Assembly (NCBI GenBank): GCA_028290345.1
Contig: JAQGKB010000234.1
Location: forward strand, 1-10,249
Length of the DNA: 10,249 bases
From: Hyphomicrobiales bacterium
GTDB taxonomy: Bacteria > Pseudomonadota > Alphaproteobacteria > Rhizobiales > Devosiaceae
Direction of reading: 5' to 3'
Shown here piece after piece: positions 1 to 7,661 of this stretch (within the stretch, counting starts at the first letter, position 1; the number at the start of each line of letters is the position of its first letter). The notes under the pieces are model-generated. The model was not told the origin of the DNA, searched no databases, and saw only the letters and a program-made list of their open reading frames with translations. The position numbers were made by a program, and so were the translations under genes.

Positions 1-23
1 GTTTATAGTCCCTCGCTTACGCT
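1..23 (-). other. Gap after atpI; possible Shine-Dalgarno of next atp gene
   Basis: On the minus strand the 23 bases after the AtpI stop read towards the left edge and contain GAGGGA about eight bases from the end of the window. That is a suitable place for the ribosome-binding site of a gene starting just outside. In most bacteria atpI is followed by atpB (F0 subunit a), so this is probably the atpB leader, but no coding sequence of it is visible. Confidence 0.35.
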
Positions 24-398
24 CTATTTGTCTTCGTCGTCATCTTCCGGACCAAGGTCCGCATCTTGTGGGGCAGGGTTTGCCCTATTCATTTCAGCGG
101 TGGAGCGGACCACGTTCAACACGCCCGCCGCAAATCCGACCAGAAGCATGATCAGCATGATCCACGGCCGTGTGCCGAGCCACTGATCTAGCAAATAGCC
201 CAGACCCGCGCCAACCAGGATTGCGGCAATGAATTCGGACCCGAGCCGCACCGCGCGACCCATTCCTTCTCCGTGCCCGGAGCCGCCGGGTTGCCCCTGC
301 GACGTCCTCCCAAGCCGATCTCGCTTTGCCGCGGCAATGCGTTCGGCCAGATCCCTGGTAGCCCCCGATGGGCGCTTTGTGTCACGCGGATTTGCCAT
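24..398 (-). CDS. atpI: AtpI-family F0F1 ATP synthase accessory/assembly protein
   Basis: A 124-residue inner-membrane protein of the AtpI (ATPase_gene1) family, which helps assemble the membrane ring of F0F1 ATP synthase. The first 48 residues are hydrophilic, charged and Gly/Ser-rich. Two hydrophobic segments follow, at about residues 53-71 and 79-99, joined by the short loop DQWLGTRPW. The last 15 residues are very acidic. This two-helix layout and the GxxxGYLLDxxLGT-like loop are typical of the alphaproteobacterial family. The ATG at 398 is chosen because GGAG lies 11 bases upstream. An in-frame TTG seven codons earlier (419) is possible but would put that GGAG inside the gene. A strong promoter lies just upstream, and the gene is probably the first of an atp operon leaving the window on the left. 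Family assignment is firm; the operon is inferred from known synteny. Confidence 0.87.
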   Translation of the reverse strand: MANPRDTKRPSGATRDLAERIAAAKRDRLGRTSQGQPGGSGHGEGMGRAVRLGSEFIAAILVGAGLGYLLDQWLGTRPWIMLIMLLVGFAAGVLNVVRSTAEMNRANPAPQDADLGPEDDDEDK

Positions 399-448
399 CG
401 CGCCCGTCACTCCGCCCAAATGTCGTCATAACCCTTAAAGTCGCGCGC

Positions 449-477
449 AACATAGTTGGGGCAATCTGCGGTGTCAA
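449..477 (-). promoter_or_regulatory. Sigma70-type promoter for atpI (atp operon)
   Basis: On the minus strand a perfect -35 hexamer TTGACA (477 to 472) is followed after exactly 17 bases by TATGTT (454 to 449), a 4-of-6 match to the -10 consensus. Transcription would start near 442, giving a leader of about 44 bases before the AtpI ATG at 398. A second, weaker candidate (TTGGCG with CATAAA 17 bases later) lies further upstream, at about 520-555. The rest of the 181-base gap between smc and atpI (399-579) shows nothing else convincing, including no clear terminator for smc. Confidence 0.7.
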
Positions 478-579
478 GGCGAAGCATCCCCATCTAAGTG
501 ATTGATATATAAGGATTTTATGACATGCCTTTAGCTTGACGCCAAAACCCCGTGTTTCTGATCGTTGCTGAGGACCATC

Positions 580-3500
580 TCAGACGGCCTCGAGAAAAGA
601 TTCGGCCGTCGTCAAGTCGACCGACACCAGTTGGCTGACGCCGCGTTCGGCCATCGTCACTCCGAACAGCCGGTCCACCCGGCTCATGGTGATCGGGTTG
701 TGGGTGATAACCATGAAGCGGGTTTCCGTGCGTTGCCGCATCGAAGCCAGCAAATTGCAGAAGCGCTCCACATTGGCATCGTCGAGCGGCGCATCGACTT
801 CGTCGAGCACGCAGATCGGGGCGGGATTGGTGAGGAACACGGCAAAGATCAGGCTCAACGCAGTAAGCGCCTGTTCGCCGCCCGAGAGCAGGGTCATCGT
901 CGTCGGTTTCTTGCCCGGCGGCCGAGCGATGATCTCGAGCCCGGCTTCGAGCGGATCGTCGCTCTCGACAAAACTCAGTTCCGCTGTGCCGCCGCCGAAC
1001 AGCGAGGTGAAAAGTTCCTGGAAATAGGCGTTCACCTTCTCGAACGCCTCGGTCAGCCGCGCCCGCCCCTGGCGATTGAGGCTCTGGATGCCCGAGCGCA
1101 GCTTTGCGATCGCGGCGATCAGGTCGTCGCGGTCCTTGGTCATCGCGTCGAGCTTCTCGCGCACCTCCTCGGCCTCGCGCTCGGCGCTGAGGTTCACCCC
1201 GCCTAGCCGCTCCCGCTCGGATTTGAGCCGCTCGAGCTTCTGCTCGACTGCATGCTCCTGCGGCAGCGCATCGGCCGGCTTGATGCCGGCGACGAACGCG
1301 GTTTGCGTCGCGTCGATCCCAAGGATTTCCTGTACCTGGCGCTCGACCTGGTGGCGCTGGGCGATCAGGCCCTTCATCCGCTCTTCGACGCGGGCAAGGT
1401 TTTCTCGTGCTCCCGATAGCCCCTCGACCGCCAGGCGCGACGCGCGGTCGGTTTCACGGTGGATGGTCTGCGCCTGTGCCAGCGCGTCCGATGATCCGCG
1501 ATGCAGTTCCTTGGCGGTCTCGATCTCATCGTCGAGCGCCCCGCGCCGCGCCTCGAAGCTCTCGGGCGAGGCATTCAACTGCTGCAAGTGCGCGGCGATC
1601 TCGGCGCTGCGGATTTCCAGCGTCGCCAATTGGGCCACCGCGCCGTCACGCCGCCGCCGCCAGCTCTGCGCCTCATTGCCGATCTGCACTAGCCGGGCGC
1701 CGCGCATCCGGGCCGCGGTCTCAAAGGTGCCAAGCGCCAGCCGGGCCTGATCAGCCTTGTCGCGCGCACCACTCAATAGACCCTGCTTCTGCTGCACGAG
1801 ATCGGCGGCCTCGGTTTCGTCACCGCTCTCGGCAAGGCTCCTGTCGGCATCCGTCTTGATCGCCTCGGCCTCCGCCAGGCTAGAATTGAGCCGGATACGG
1901 GCTTCTTCGAGTGCGCTTTGCCGGGTGGCAAGATCGCCGACGGCCTTTTGCGCGCGGTCGAGTTCGCCTTGTATCACCCCGATTTTGCGCTGCGCGTCGC
2001 GCCAGGCCTCGTGCCGCTGCCGCTCTGCCTGGCGGGCGGTTTCGAGTTCGGCCAGCAGCCGGTCGACCCGCGCTTTGCTGGCGCTGCGCTCAAGCTTGAC
2101 GCGGGCGATCTCGGCATCGAGTTCGGCCAACCGGTTGCGCTGCGCAAGCCGCTGCGCCGCTGCGCTCGGTGCGTCGGCGGCTGCCACCAATCCGTCCCAG
2201 CGCCAGAGATCGCCCTCGAGCGTCACCAGGCACTGCCCGGGTTTCAGCGCTACGACCAGTTGCGGCCCATCCTGCTTGCCGACCAGGCCGATCTGATCGA
2301 GCCGACGTTGCAACAGATCGGTGCCGACGACGAATTGCGATAGCGGCACCGCGCCTTCGGGCAGGGCCGGGTCACCGTCGCCGGATAGCGGACCGGCCCA
2401 ATGCAGCGGTGCGCCGGCGTCCGACGACGCCTCGAGATCATCGCCGAGCGCCGCGCCCAACGCCGTCTCGTAGCCGGGCGTGACGTTCAGCGCGTCGACG
2501 ATGGCCGGCCATAGGCTCGCCCCGCCCATATCGAGCACCCGCGAGAGAGTCTGCGCCTCACTCTCGATGCGGCCAAGGGCCGTGTCGAGCGCCTGCAGTG
2601 CCGGCCGCGCGTCGTCTAGCGCCGCCTGGGCTGCGGCCGTCATCTCCTCGGCGGCGATGGCGTCGCCCTCGGCCTCGGCCGCAATCTCCTGCACGCTGAC
2701 GAGCGTCGCCCGTTTTTCCGCGAGGGTAGTATCGGCATCAAGGCTGGCGCCGATGGTTGCCGCTTCCAGCGCGACTTCGGCGATCTGCTGGCTCAGCCGC
2801 TGGCAGCGCATCGCCGCGTCGTTGGCGCTGCGCTGTGCCTGGGCCCTTCGCGCTCGCAATTGTGCCAGCGCGTCGGCGGCTAATCGCACCTCGGCTTCGT
2901 GGGTCGCGACGATCGACTGCGCATGCTCCGCATTCGCTTTGGCGACTTCGAAGGCCTCGCTCTGGCCGGCAACTTCCGCTTCGAGTTTTGCCCTTTCCGT
3001 CGCCGAGACCGCAAGGGCCTCGTCGCTTTCGGTCAGCAGCGCCCGCTCGCGCCCGGCATCGCCCTCCAACTGCGCGATCCGGTCTTGCAGTTCCGCCCGC
3101 CTTGCGTCGGCGCGGCGGGCCTCCTCGGTCAGTTGCTCGGCGAGGATCGTCAGCCGTTGCAGCGCGGCACCGGTCGCCGCTTCACGGTTCCGCAGTGGCT
3201 GCATCGCGGCATCCGCCGCCTCCAAGGCGGCGCTTGCCTTGCGTTCGAGGCTCAGCGCATCGCCCAGCAGCACGACCAGTTTGCCCTGGTTGGCTTCGGT
3301 TTCCTTCTCGGCAAAACGGGCCGCCACCCAGCGCACATGATAGAGCGCCGCTTCCGATTGCCGGATGTCGCTGGAAAGGGCGCGGTAGCGGATGGCGAGG
3401 CGAGCCTGCCGGCGCAGGGTTTCAAGCTGGGTTTCCACCTGCGCCACGACATCGTCGACGCGCTCCAGGTTCTGCTCGGCGGCGCGCAGCCGGATTTCGG

Positions 3501-4038
3501 CCTCGTGCCGGCGCGAATGCAGGCCCGAAATCCCCGCCGCTTCTTCCAGCAGCGCCCGCCGCTGCACTGGCTTGGCCGCGATCAGTTCCCCGATCTGGCC
3601 CTGCCGCACAAGGGCGGGCGAATGCGCACCGGTCGAGGCATCGGCGAACAGCAATTGCACATCGCGTGCCCGCACCTCCCGGCCATTGACGCGGTAGACC
3701 GAGCCCGCCTCGCGTTCGATGCGGCGGGTGACTTCCAGGATATCGGCGTTGTTTAGCGGGGCAGGGGCGGTGCGGTCGCTGTTGTCGAGCACCAGCGTTA
3801 CTTCGGCCGAATTCCGCGCTGGCCGGTTGCCGGAACCGGCAAAGATCACATCGTCCATGCCGGCGGCCCGCATCGCCTTGTACGAGCTTTCGCCCATCAC
3901 CCAGCGCAGCGCCTCGACGAGGTTGGACTTGCCGCACCCATTGGGGCCGACAACACCGGTCAGGCCGGGCTCCATGTGGAACTCGGTCTGATCGCAGAAG
4001 GATTTGAAGCCGTGGAGCTTGAGGCGCGTGAATTTCAC
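580..4038 (-). CDS. smc: Chromosome segregation/condensation ATPase SMC
   Basis: A complete SMC protein of 1152 residues, a usual length for bacterial SMC. It forms the ring-shaped ATPase that, with ScpA and ScpB (not in this window), organises and separates newly replicated chromosomes. The N-terminal head opens with MKFTRLKLHGFKSF and carries Walker A GPNGCGKS at 31-38. Long Glu/Arg/Ala-rich coiled-coil arms run at about 165-490 and 640-990. Between them lies a hinge at about 500-620, including LDMGGASLWPA and WRWDG. The C-terminal head has the ABC signature LSGGEQ at 1051-1056, Walker B ICVLDE with catalytic Glu 1080, and the switch ITHN at 1111-1114. The start is GTG with only a weak GGGG upstream, but the conserved N-terminus fixes it. 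It starts 24 bases after the dsbA stop and in the same frame, so dsbA and smc are almost certainly co-transcribed. No damage or missing motif is seen. Confidence 0.98.
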   Translation of the reverse strand: MKFTRLKLHGFKSFCDQTEFHMEPGLTGVVGPNGCGKSNLVEALRWVMGESSYKAMRAAGMDDVIFAGSGNRPARNSAEVTLVLDNSDRTAPAPLNNADILEVTRRIEREAGSVYRVNGREVRARDVQLLFADASTGAHSPALVRQGQIGELIAAKPVQRRALLEEAAGISGLHSRRHEAEIRLRAAEQNLERVDDVVAQVETQLETLRRQARLAIRYRALSSDIRQSEAALYHVRWVAARFAEKETEANQGKLVVLLGDALSLERKASAALEAADAAMQPLRNREAATGAALQRLTILAEQLTEEARRADARRAELQDRIAQLEGDAGRERALLTESDEALAVSATERAKLEAEVAGQSEAFEVAKANAEHAQSIVATHEAEVRLAADALAQLRARRAQAQRSANDAAMRCQRLSQQIAEVALEAATIGASLDADTTLAEKRATLVSVQEIAAEAEGDAIAAEEMTAAAQAALDDARPALQALDTALGRIESEAQTLSRVLDMGGASLWPAIVDALNVTPGYETALGAALGDDLEASSDAGAPLHWAGPLSGDGDPALPEGAVPLSQFVVGTDLLQRRLDQIGLVGKQDGPQLVVALKPGQCLVTLEGDLWRWDGLVAAADAPSAAAQRLAQRNRLAELDAEIARVKLERSASKARVDRLLAELETARQAERQRHEAWRDAQRKIGVIQGELDRAQKAVGDLATRQSALEEARIRLNSSLAEAEAIKTDADRSLAESGDETEAADLVQQKQGLLSGARDKADQARLALGTFETAARMRGARLVQIGNEAQSWRRRRDGAVAQLATLEIRSAEIAAHLQQLNASPESFEARRGALDDEIETAKELHRGSSDALAQAQTIHRETDRASRLAVEGLSGARENLARVEERMKGLIAQRHQVERQVQEILGIDATQTAFVAGIKPADALPQEHAVEQKLERLKSERERLGGVNLSAEREAEEVREKLDAMTKDRDDLIAAIAKLRSGIQSLNRQGRARLTEAFEKVNAYFQELFTSLFGGGTAELSFVESDDPLEAGLEIIARPPGKKPTTMTLLSGGEQALTALSLIFAVFLTNPAPICVLDEVDAPLDDANVERFCNLLASMRQRTETRFMVITHNPITMSRVDRLFGVTMAERGVSQLVSVDLTTAESFLEAV

Positions 4039-4062
4039 CGCGCGCCCCGTGGGTGCGAAGCT

Positions 4063-4713
4063 TTAAGCCAGCAGGGGATCAATCGCCGCCGAGAACTGGT
4101 CAAGACTTCTTTCACCGGTCATCTGTTGGCCGTTCAGGAAGAAGGTCGGCGTGCCGGTGACGCCGAATTCCTTGGTCGCCTGGTCCAGCAGGGCTTTCAT
4201 CCCGTCGAAAAGAGGCTGATTCGTCAAGGCGACATTGAAGCTATCATCAGTAAAGCCAAGCTGCTTGGCAACCGCGAGGATCGCATCCTTTGGCTTGTCG
4301 GAGGCCGCCCACTGGTCCTGCGTCTTGAAGAACGTCGCGATCACATCATAATACTTGGTCGGCCCGGCGGCTTCCGCCAGCAGGAAAACCACGGCATCCA
4401 GCGTATTGCGCAGGAACGGGCGCAGGATGAACTGCATCTTGCCGGTATCGACGTACTTTTGCTTCAGCGGCTCGAACACCGTGGTGGCGAACAGCGCGCA
4501 GTGCGGGCAGGTCGGCGAGGCGTATTCGATCAGCGTCACCTTGGCATTGGCCGGCCCCAGCGGGTGATCGGTATTGCCCGCCGGCTTCATCAGCTTGGCG
4601 ACATCGACCTTCGGCTCGGGCGCATCCTGCGCCAGCGCGGCGCCAGTGCCGCAAAGTCCTGCGAGCGAAGCGGCTGCACCCAACACCAATGTATCTCGGC
4701 GGGAAAATTTCAC
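4063..4713 (-). CDS. DsbA-family thiol:disulfide oxidoreductase, exported
   Basis: A 216-residue thioredoxin-fold protein of the DsbA/Thioredoxin_4 type, expected to form or rearrange disulfide bonds in periplasmic proteins. An N-terminal signal peptide covers about residues 1-28: a SRRDTL twin-arginine-like start, an Ala/Leu-rich core, then ALAQ before the mature protein. The active site is CPHC at 69-72, and the cis-proline loop is GVTGTP with Thr188-Pro189. The twin arginines suggest Tat export, but a Sec signal cannot be excluded from sequence alone. The start is GTG at 4713, with GGAG nine bases upstream. It lies between dciA (87 bases upstream) and smc (24 bases downstream), an arrangement known in many alphaproteobacteria, yet its periplasmic role has no obvious link to replication. 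Whether it acts as oxidase, isomerase or a more specialised chaperone cannot be told here, so no dsb letter beyond the family is given. Confidence 0.93.
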   Translation of the reverse strand: MKFSRRDTLVLGAAASLAGLCGTGAALAQDAPEPKVDVAKLMKPAGNTDHPLGPANAKVTLIEYASPTCPHCALFATTVFEPLKQKYVDTGKMQFILRPFLRNTLDAVVFLLAEAAGPTKYYDVIATFFKTQDQWAASDKPKDAILAVAKQLGFTDDSFNVALTNQPLFDGMKALLDQATKEFGVTGTPTFFLNGQQMTGERSLDQFSAAIDPLLA

Positions 4714-4800
4714 GAACTTCTACTCCATTTTTGTGTCGGCACACTACACGTCGCGAAGGCGGCGGCAAGGGGGCGACACCATCAACTGACAGTGAACAGT
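4714..4800 (-). other. dciA-dsbA gap (87 bases)
   Basis: This short gap contains the GGAG that sets the dsbA GTG start. It also holds a poor promoter-like pair on the minus strand (TTGCCG, 16 bases, TAGTGT). No terminator-like hairpin with a U-tract follows dciA, so read-through from dciA into dsbA and smc is likely, possibly supplemented by a weak internal promoter. Confidence 0.3.
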
Positions 4801-5325
4801 CTAGCGCCGTGACTTGTCTTCGCTCCTGCGAATAACGGCCTCGCCAAGCCGGCGCAAGGCTTCCCTGACCCCATCATCCGCCACCCCGTCGACGGCGCTG
4901 CTGACGCGAGCGATCACGGCCGGATCGGGCTTGTTTCCAGTCTGCGGCAGGGTGGCTGAATGGGGCATGAACGGGCTGGCCGAGAGCCGCACATGGCCGA
5001 CCAACACATAGCCGAAATAGCGGTTGACCGCAGCCGCGATCGGCGCGCCCTCATGCGCAAGGGCTAGAGCGTGCCCCGGCGCGCAGCGCAGATAGAGCGT
5101 GGCGCCTTCCGCGCCGCTTGCACCACGCGGCCAGACCAGCTTGTCCGGCATGGTCACCTTGTCGTAGGGCGACGGGGCGATCGCCGACCAGTGGGTGATG
5201 ATATCCCGGCCGGCAAAGCCGCGCTTCTTCAGCGCCGGATCGAGCACACCCTTCAGCGCATCGCCAACGCCGACCGCGCGATTGAGCCGTTTTGGTTCGA
5301 CCGGGTCTTTGGGCTTGGCCGCCAT
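4801..5325 (-). CDS. dciA: DUF721 protein, DciA-type replicative helicase loader
   Basis: A 174-residue DUF721 (PF05258) protein. Members of this family that act as DciA load or operate the replicative helicase DnaB in bacteria lacking DnaC/DnaI, which includes nearly all alphaproteobacteria. The domain spans about residues 20-115 and shows the alphaproteobacterial pattern DPALKKRGFAGRDIITHWSAI, with Trp46, then VWPRG and a hydrophobic YLRCAPGHALALAHE segment. A charged helical tail follows (130-174, ending SEDKSRR). The ATG at 5325 sits in CCATGG. No Shine-Dalgarno is seen at normal distance, but a -10-like TACAAT lies only eight bases upstream, which suggests a leaderless message. Earlier in-frame starts would run into the divergent mutY gene. 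It heads a likely dciA-dsbA-smc operon and is divergent from mutY. The family is clear; the helicase-loader role is inferred from characterised relatives. Confidence 0.87.
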   Translation of the reverse strand: MAAKPKDPVEPKRLNRAVGVGDALKGVLDPALKKRGFAGRDIITHWSAIAPSPYDKVTMPDKLVWPRGASGAEGATLYLRCAPGHALALAHEGAPIAAAVNRYFGYVLVGHVRLSASPFMPHSATLPQTGNKPDPAVIARVSSAVDGVADDGVREALRRLGEAVIRRSEDKSRR

Positions 5326-5333
5326 GGTGAACG

Positions 5334-5339
5334 ATTGTA
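5334..5339 (-). promoter_or_regulatory. Candidate -10 element for dciA (possible leaderless transcript)
   Basis: The minus strand reads TACAAT from 5339 to 5334, five of six bases of the TATAAT consensus. It lies eight bases before the dciA ATG at 5325, so transcription would begin at or within a base or two of the start codon. No good -35 hexamer is seen 16-18 bases upstream. This sits in the 58-base divergent gap between dciA and mutY (5326-5383), where no operator repeat is visible. Confidence 0.4.
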
Positions 5340-5383
5340 TTCCCGCGCTTGCGCTCGAAGCCGGCTTGGCTTCTTGTGCAATC

Positions 5384-6454
5384 ATGCCAAAAAGCGCCTT
5401 CAAGCAACAGCAAAATGCCACGCCGATCGATGCCGAGGCGGTGCTGGCCTGGTACGATGCCCACGCCCGTACTCTGCCCTGGCGGGTGAGCTCCACGGAT
5501 CGGGCGCGGGGCATCAGGCCAGACCCCTATCGCGTCTGGCTCTCGGAAATCATGCTGCAGCAGACCACCGTCGCCGCGGTTGGCAAATATTTCGCCCGTT
5601 TCACTTCGCTTTGGCCGACGATTGCCGACCTCGCCGCCGCGCCGCTCGAGGCTGTGCTCGTCGAATGGGCGGGGCTCGGGTACTACGCGCGGGCCCGCAA
5701 TCTGCACGCCTGCGCCGTGGCGATCATGCACGAGCACGGCGGCAGGTTTCCGGCGACTTCGGCGCAATTGCTGGGCCTGCCCGGCATCGGCGCCTATACC
5801 AGCGCTGCGATCGCAGCCATCGCCGATGACGAGCCGATCGCAGTCGTTGACGGCAATGTTGATCGCGTCCTCGCGCGCTATCTGGCGCTCCATGTGCCGG
5901 TGCGCGCGGCCAAGGATGCTATTCGCCGGGCCGTACAGCAATCCGTGCCGGAGCGCGCCGGCGATTTTGCTCAAGCCCTGATGGATTTGGGCGCCACCAT
6001 CTGCACTCCGCGCGCCGCACTCTGCATGCTCTGTCCGCTGCAGCCGGGTTGCATGGGCGCGCGAGAAAACCCGCTGGCCTATCCGCTCAAACTGGAAAAG
6101 GCCGAGCGGCCGACGCGCTTTGGGCATGCCTTCGTCCTGCTCGATACCGATGGCGATGTCTACCTGCAGACCCGCGCCGAGAAGGGACTGCTGGCCAAGA
6201 TGACCGAGACACCCGGTTCAACTTGGATGGGAGCCGTGACTGAACCTCAGTTCCCGGTTCCGGCGCAATGGCGGAGCCGCGGCGAGGTGATCCACGTCTT
6301 CACCCATTTCCGCCTGCAACTGCAGGTGTGGTCGGCGACGGTGTCAGACCGGTCCAGCCTGACCACGGGTTGGTGGGCCGACCCGGAGGAACTGGCGGCC
6401 GAAGCGCTGCCGAGTCTGTTCCGAAAAGTGCTCGCGGCGGCTGGGCTGGATTAG
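5384..6454 (+). CDS. mutY: A/G-specific adenine DNA glycosylase MutY
   Basis: A 356-residue MutY, which removes adenine mispaired with 8-oxoguanine and so prevents G:C to T:A mutation. The glycosylase domain begins with LAWYDAHARTLPWR (21-34) and has catalytic Glu55 in LSEIMLQQT. The helix-hairpin-helix LLGLPGIGAYTSAA (129-142) is followed by VVDGNVDRVLAR with catalytic Asp156. A 4Fe-4S cluster is formed by Cys207, 214, 217 and 223 (C-x6-C-x2-C-x5-C). The C-terminal Nudix-like domain (about 240-350), which senses 8-oxoG, contains FTHF at 306-309, equivalent to the FSH loop of E. coli MutY with Thr for Ser. The ATG at 5384 leaves a short tail before the catalytic domain like other MutY proteins. 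Its Shine-Dalgarno is poor, and an in-frame ATG at 5324 is less likely because it overlaps dciA. It is divergent from dciA and convergent with ccrM. Confidence 0.97.
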   Translation: MPKSAFKQQQNATPIDAEAVLAWYDAHARTLPWRVSSTDRARGIRPDPYRVWLSEIMLQQTTVAAVGKYFARFTSLWPTIADLAAAPLEAVLVEWAGLGYYARARNLHACAVAIMHEHGGRFPATSAQLLGLPGIGAYTSAAIAAIADDEPIAVVDGNVDRVLARYLALHVPVRAAKDAIRRAVQQSVPERAGDFAQALMDLGATICTPRAALCMLCPLQPGCMGARENPLAYPLKLEKAERPTRFGHAFVLLDTDGDVYLQTRAEKGLLAKMTETPGSTWMGAVTEPQFPVPAQWRSRGEVIHVFTHFRLQLQVWSATVSDRSSLTTGWWADPEELAAEALPSLFRKVLAAAGLD

Positions 6455-6475
6455 CCGCCTGCCAGCGGTCCCTGT

Positions 6476-7609
6476 CTAGGCCGAAAGCGGTTCGAGCAAG
6501 GCGCGCATGTTGGCGCGCAACTCGTCGATCGGCTTCAGTTTTCCGCCAGCTTCGTGGTGCCAGAACGTCCAGCCATTGCAGGCCTCGGCGCCTTGCACCA
6601 GCGCACCGACGCGGTGGATCGAGCCCTGATGCTGCCCCGAACTCAGCGAGCCATCGGCCCGCACCAGCGCCGCAAAGCGTTTCTTTTCGTCGAACAATTC
6701 CGTGCCCGGCGCGATCAGCCCGGTCTCGACCAGGGAGCCAAAGGCCACGCGCGTGGCGGCGCGCTTCGGCGTGGTGACTTCCAGCGCAGCCGCGCTTACA
6801 GGCCGAATGCTTGCCAGGCGCTTCAGCGCTGCGCTGACATAGGTTGCTTCGCGCTCGATGCCGATGAAATGCCGCCCGAGCTTTCGCGCCACGGCGCCGG
6901 TCGTTCCGGTGCCGAAGAATGGGTCGAGCACCACGTCGCCCGGCTTGGTCGTGGCGGTGAGGATGCGATAGAGCAGGGCCTCGGGCTTCTGCGTCGGATG
7001 CACCTTCTCGTCGTCGGCATCCTTCAGCCGCTCGGCGCCAGTGCAGATCGGGAATAACCAATCCGAGCGCATCTGCGTATCGTCATTGGCCAGTTTCAGC
7101 GCTTCATAATTGAAGGTGACGCGGCTTTTCTGGCTGCGCGACGCCCAGATCAGCGTCTCATGCGCGTTGGTAAAGCGCGTGCCGCGGAAATTCGGCATGG
7201 GATTGGCCTTGCGCCAAATCACGTCGTTCAGCAGCCAGAAATCGAGATCCTGCAGCGCCGAACCGACGCGGAAAATGTTGTGGTACGAACCGATCACCCA
7301 AAGGGCGCCGTCGGGCTTCAACACGCGCCGCGCCGCCTTGAGCCACGCGCGGGTGAACACATCGTAATGGGCAAAGCTCTCGAACTTGTCCCAGTCATCG
7401 TCGACCGCATCGACCTTGCTCTGGTCGGGACGGGTGAGACCCTGCTCGAGTTGCAGATTATACGGAGGGTCTGCGAAAATGAGATCAACCGAGCCGGCCG
7501 GCAAGGCATTCATGTGTTCGATGCAATCGCCCACAAGGATAGTATCGATGGGGAGGCGAGCCTCCTCCGCCACGGCCGACTGGGCCGTGTGACGCGCGGT
7601 ACGCAACAT
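6476..7609 (-). CDS. ccrM: CcrM-type adenine-N6 DNA methyltransferase (GANTC)
   Basis: A 377-residue beta-class N6-adenine methyltransferase of the CcrM family. It methylates the A of GANTC, and in Caulobacter, Brucella and relatives it re-methylates the chromosome at the end of replication to control the cell cycle. The catalytic motif DPPYN is at 47-51 in LIFADPPYN. The target-recognition region follows, and the S-adenosylmethionine-binding FFGTGTTG is at 231-238 in VVLDPFFGTGTTGAVA. This order (DPPY before FxGxG) defines the beta class. The C-terminal RAMA-type extension (about 285-370, with CNGWTFWH at 344-351) is the CcrM-specific DNA-binding domain. The ATG at 7609 has AGGG eight bases upstream. 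No restriction gene is nearby, so this is an orphan regulatory enzyme. It lies after rnhB, and a full CtrA-type box precedes it, as expected for a cell-cycle-controlled gene. Confidence 0.97.
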   Translation of the reverse strand: MLRTARHTAQSAVAEEARLPIDTILVGDCIEHMNALPAGSVDLIFADPPYNLQLEQGLTRPDQSKVDAVDDDWDKFESFAHYDVFTRAWLKAARRVLKPDGALWVIGSYHNIFRVGSALQDLDFWLLNDVIWRKANPMPNFRGTRFTNAHETLIWASRSQKSRVTFNYEALKLANDDTQMRSDWLFPICTGAERLKDADDEKVHPTQKPEALLYRILTATTKPGDVVLDPFFGTGTTGAVARKLGRHFIGIEREATYVSAALKRLASIRPVSAAALEVTTPKRAATRVAFGSLVETGLIAPGTELFDEKKRFAALVRADGSLSSGQHQGSIHRVGALVQGAEACNGWTFWHHEAGGKLKPIDELRANMRALLEPLSA

Positions 7610-7615
7610 GTACTC

Positions 7616-7661
7616 AACCCTAACGCAGCACTAACAGCTGTCTTTGTAACCTGTTAGGGTT
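7616..7661 (-). promoter_or_regulatory. Inverted repeats in the ccrM leader overlapping the Shine-Dalgarno
   Basis: On the minus strand AACCCTAAC (7661 to 7653) and GTTAGGGTT (7624 to 7616) are perfect 9-base inverted repeats separated by 28 bases. The second copy contains the AGGG that serves as the ccrM Shine-Dalgarno. Nested inside, CTAACAG (7657 to 7651) pairs with CTGTTAG (7637 to 7631). The two hairpins share their upstream arm and cannot form together. The arrangement could control translation or be a protein-binding site in the DNA; only the repeats themselves are observed. Confidence 0.5.

Noticed and set aside
568..583. Hairpin CTGAG-GACCAT-CTCAG at the end of smc as a terminator
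   Set aside because: The stem is only five pairs, it overlaps the stop codon and no run of U follows directly.
565..3756. Many long plus-strand open frames across smc (for example 565-1206, 2480-3340, 2899-3756)
   Set aside because: They run antisense to a complete, motif-bearing smc gene. High GC and repetitive coiled-coil codons leave the opposite frames open; their products are Arg/Ser/Ala-rich without recognisable domains.
4651..4713. DsbA-like protein as a lipoprotein, because of Cys21 in the signal peptide
   Set aside because: The residue before Cys21 is Leu, which does not fit a lipobox, and a normal ALAQ-type cleavage region follows.
5195..5383. Earlier in-frame starts for mutY (5195 or the ATG at 5324)
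   Set aside because: They would overlap dciA and add residues that do not look like MutY; the ATG at 5384 gives the normal distance to the catalytic domain.
5051..6127. A 358-residue minus-strand open frame across dciA and mutY
   Set aside because: It lies antisense to the clear mutY glycosylase domain and out of frame with dciA; the product has no recognisable family features.
6436..6459. Hairpin GGCGGC / GCCGCC between the convergent mutY and ccrM ends as a two-way terminator
   Set aside because: Six pairs with a 12-base loop mostly inside mutY and no T-tract on either strand; such pairs are expected by chance at this GC content.
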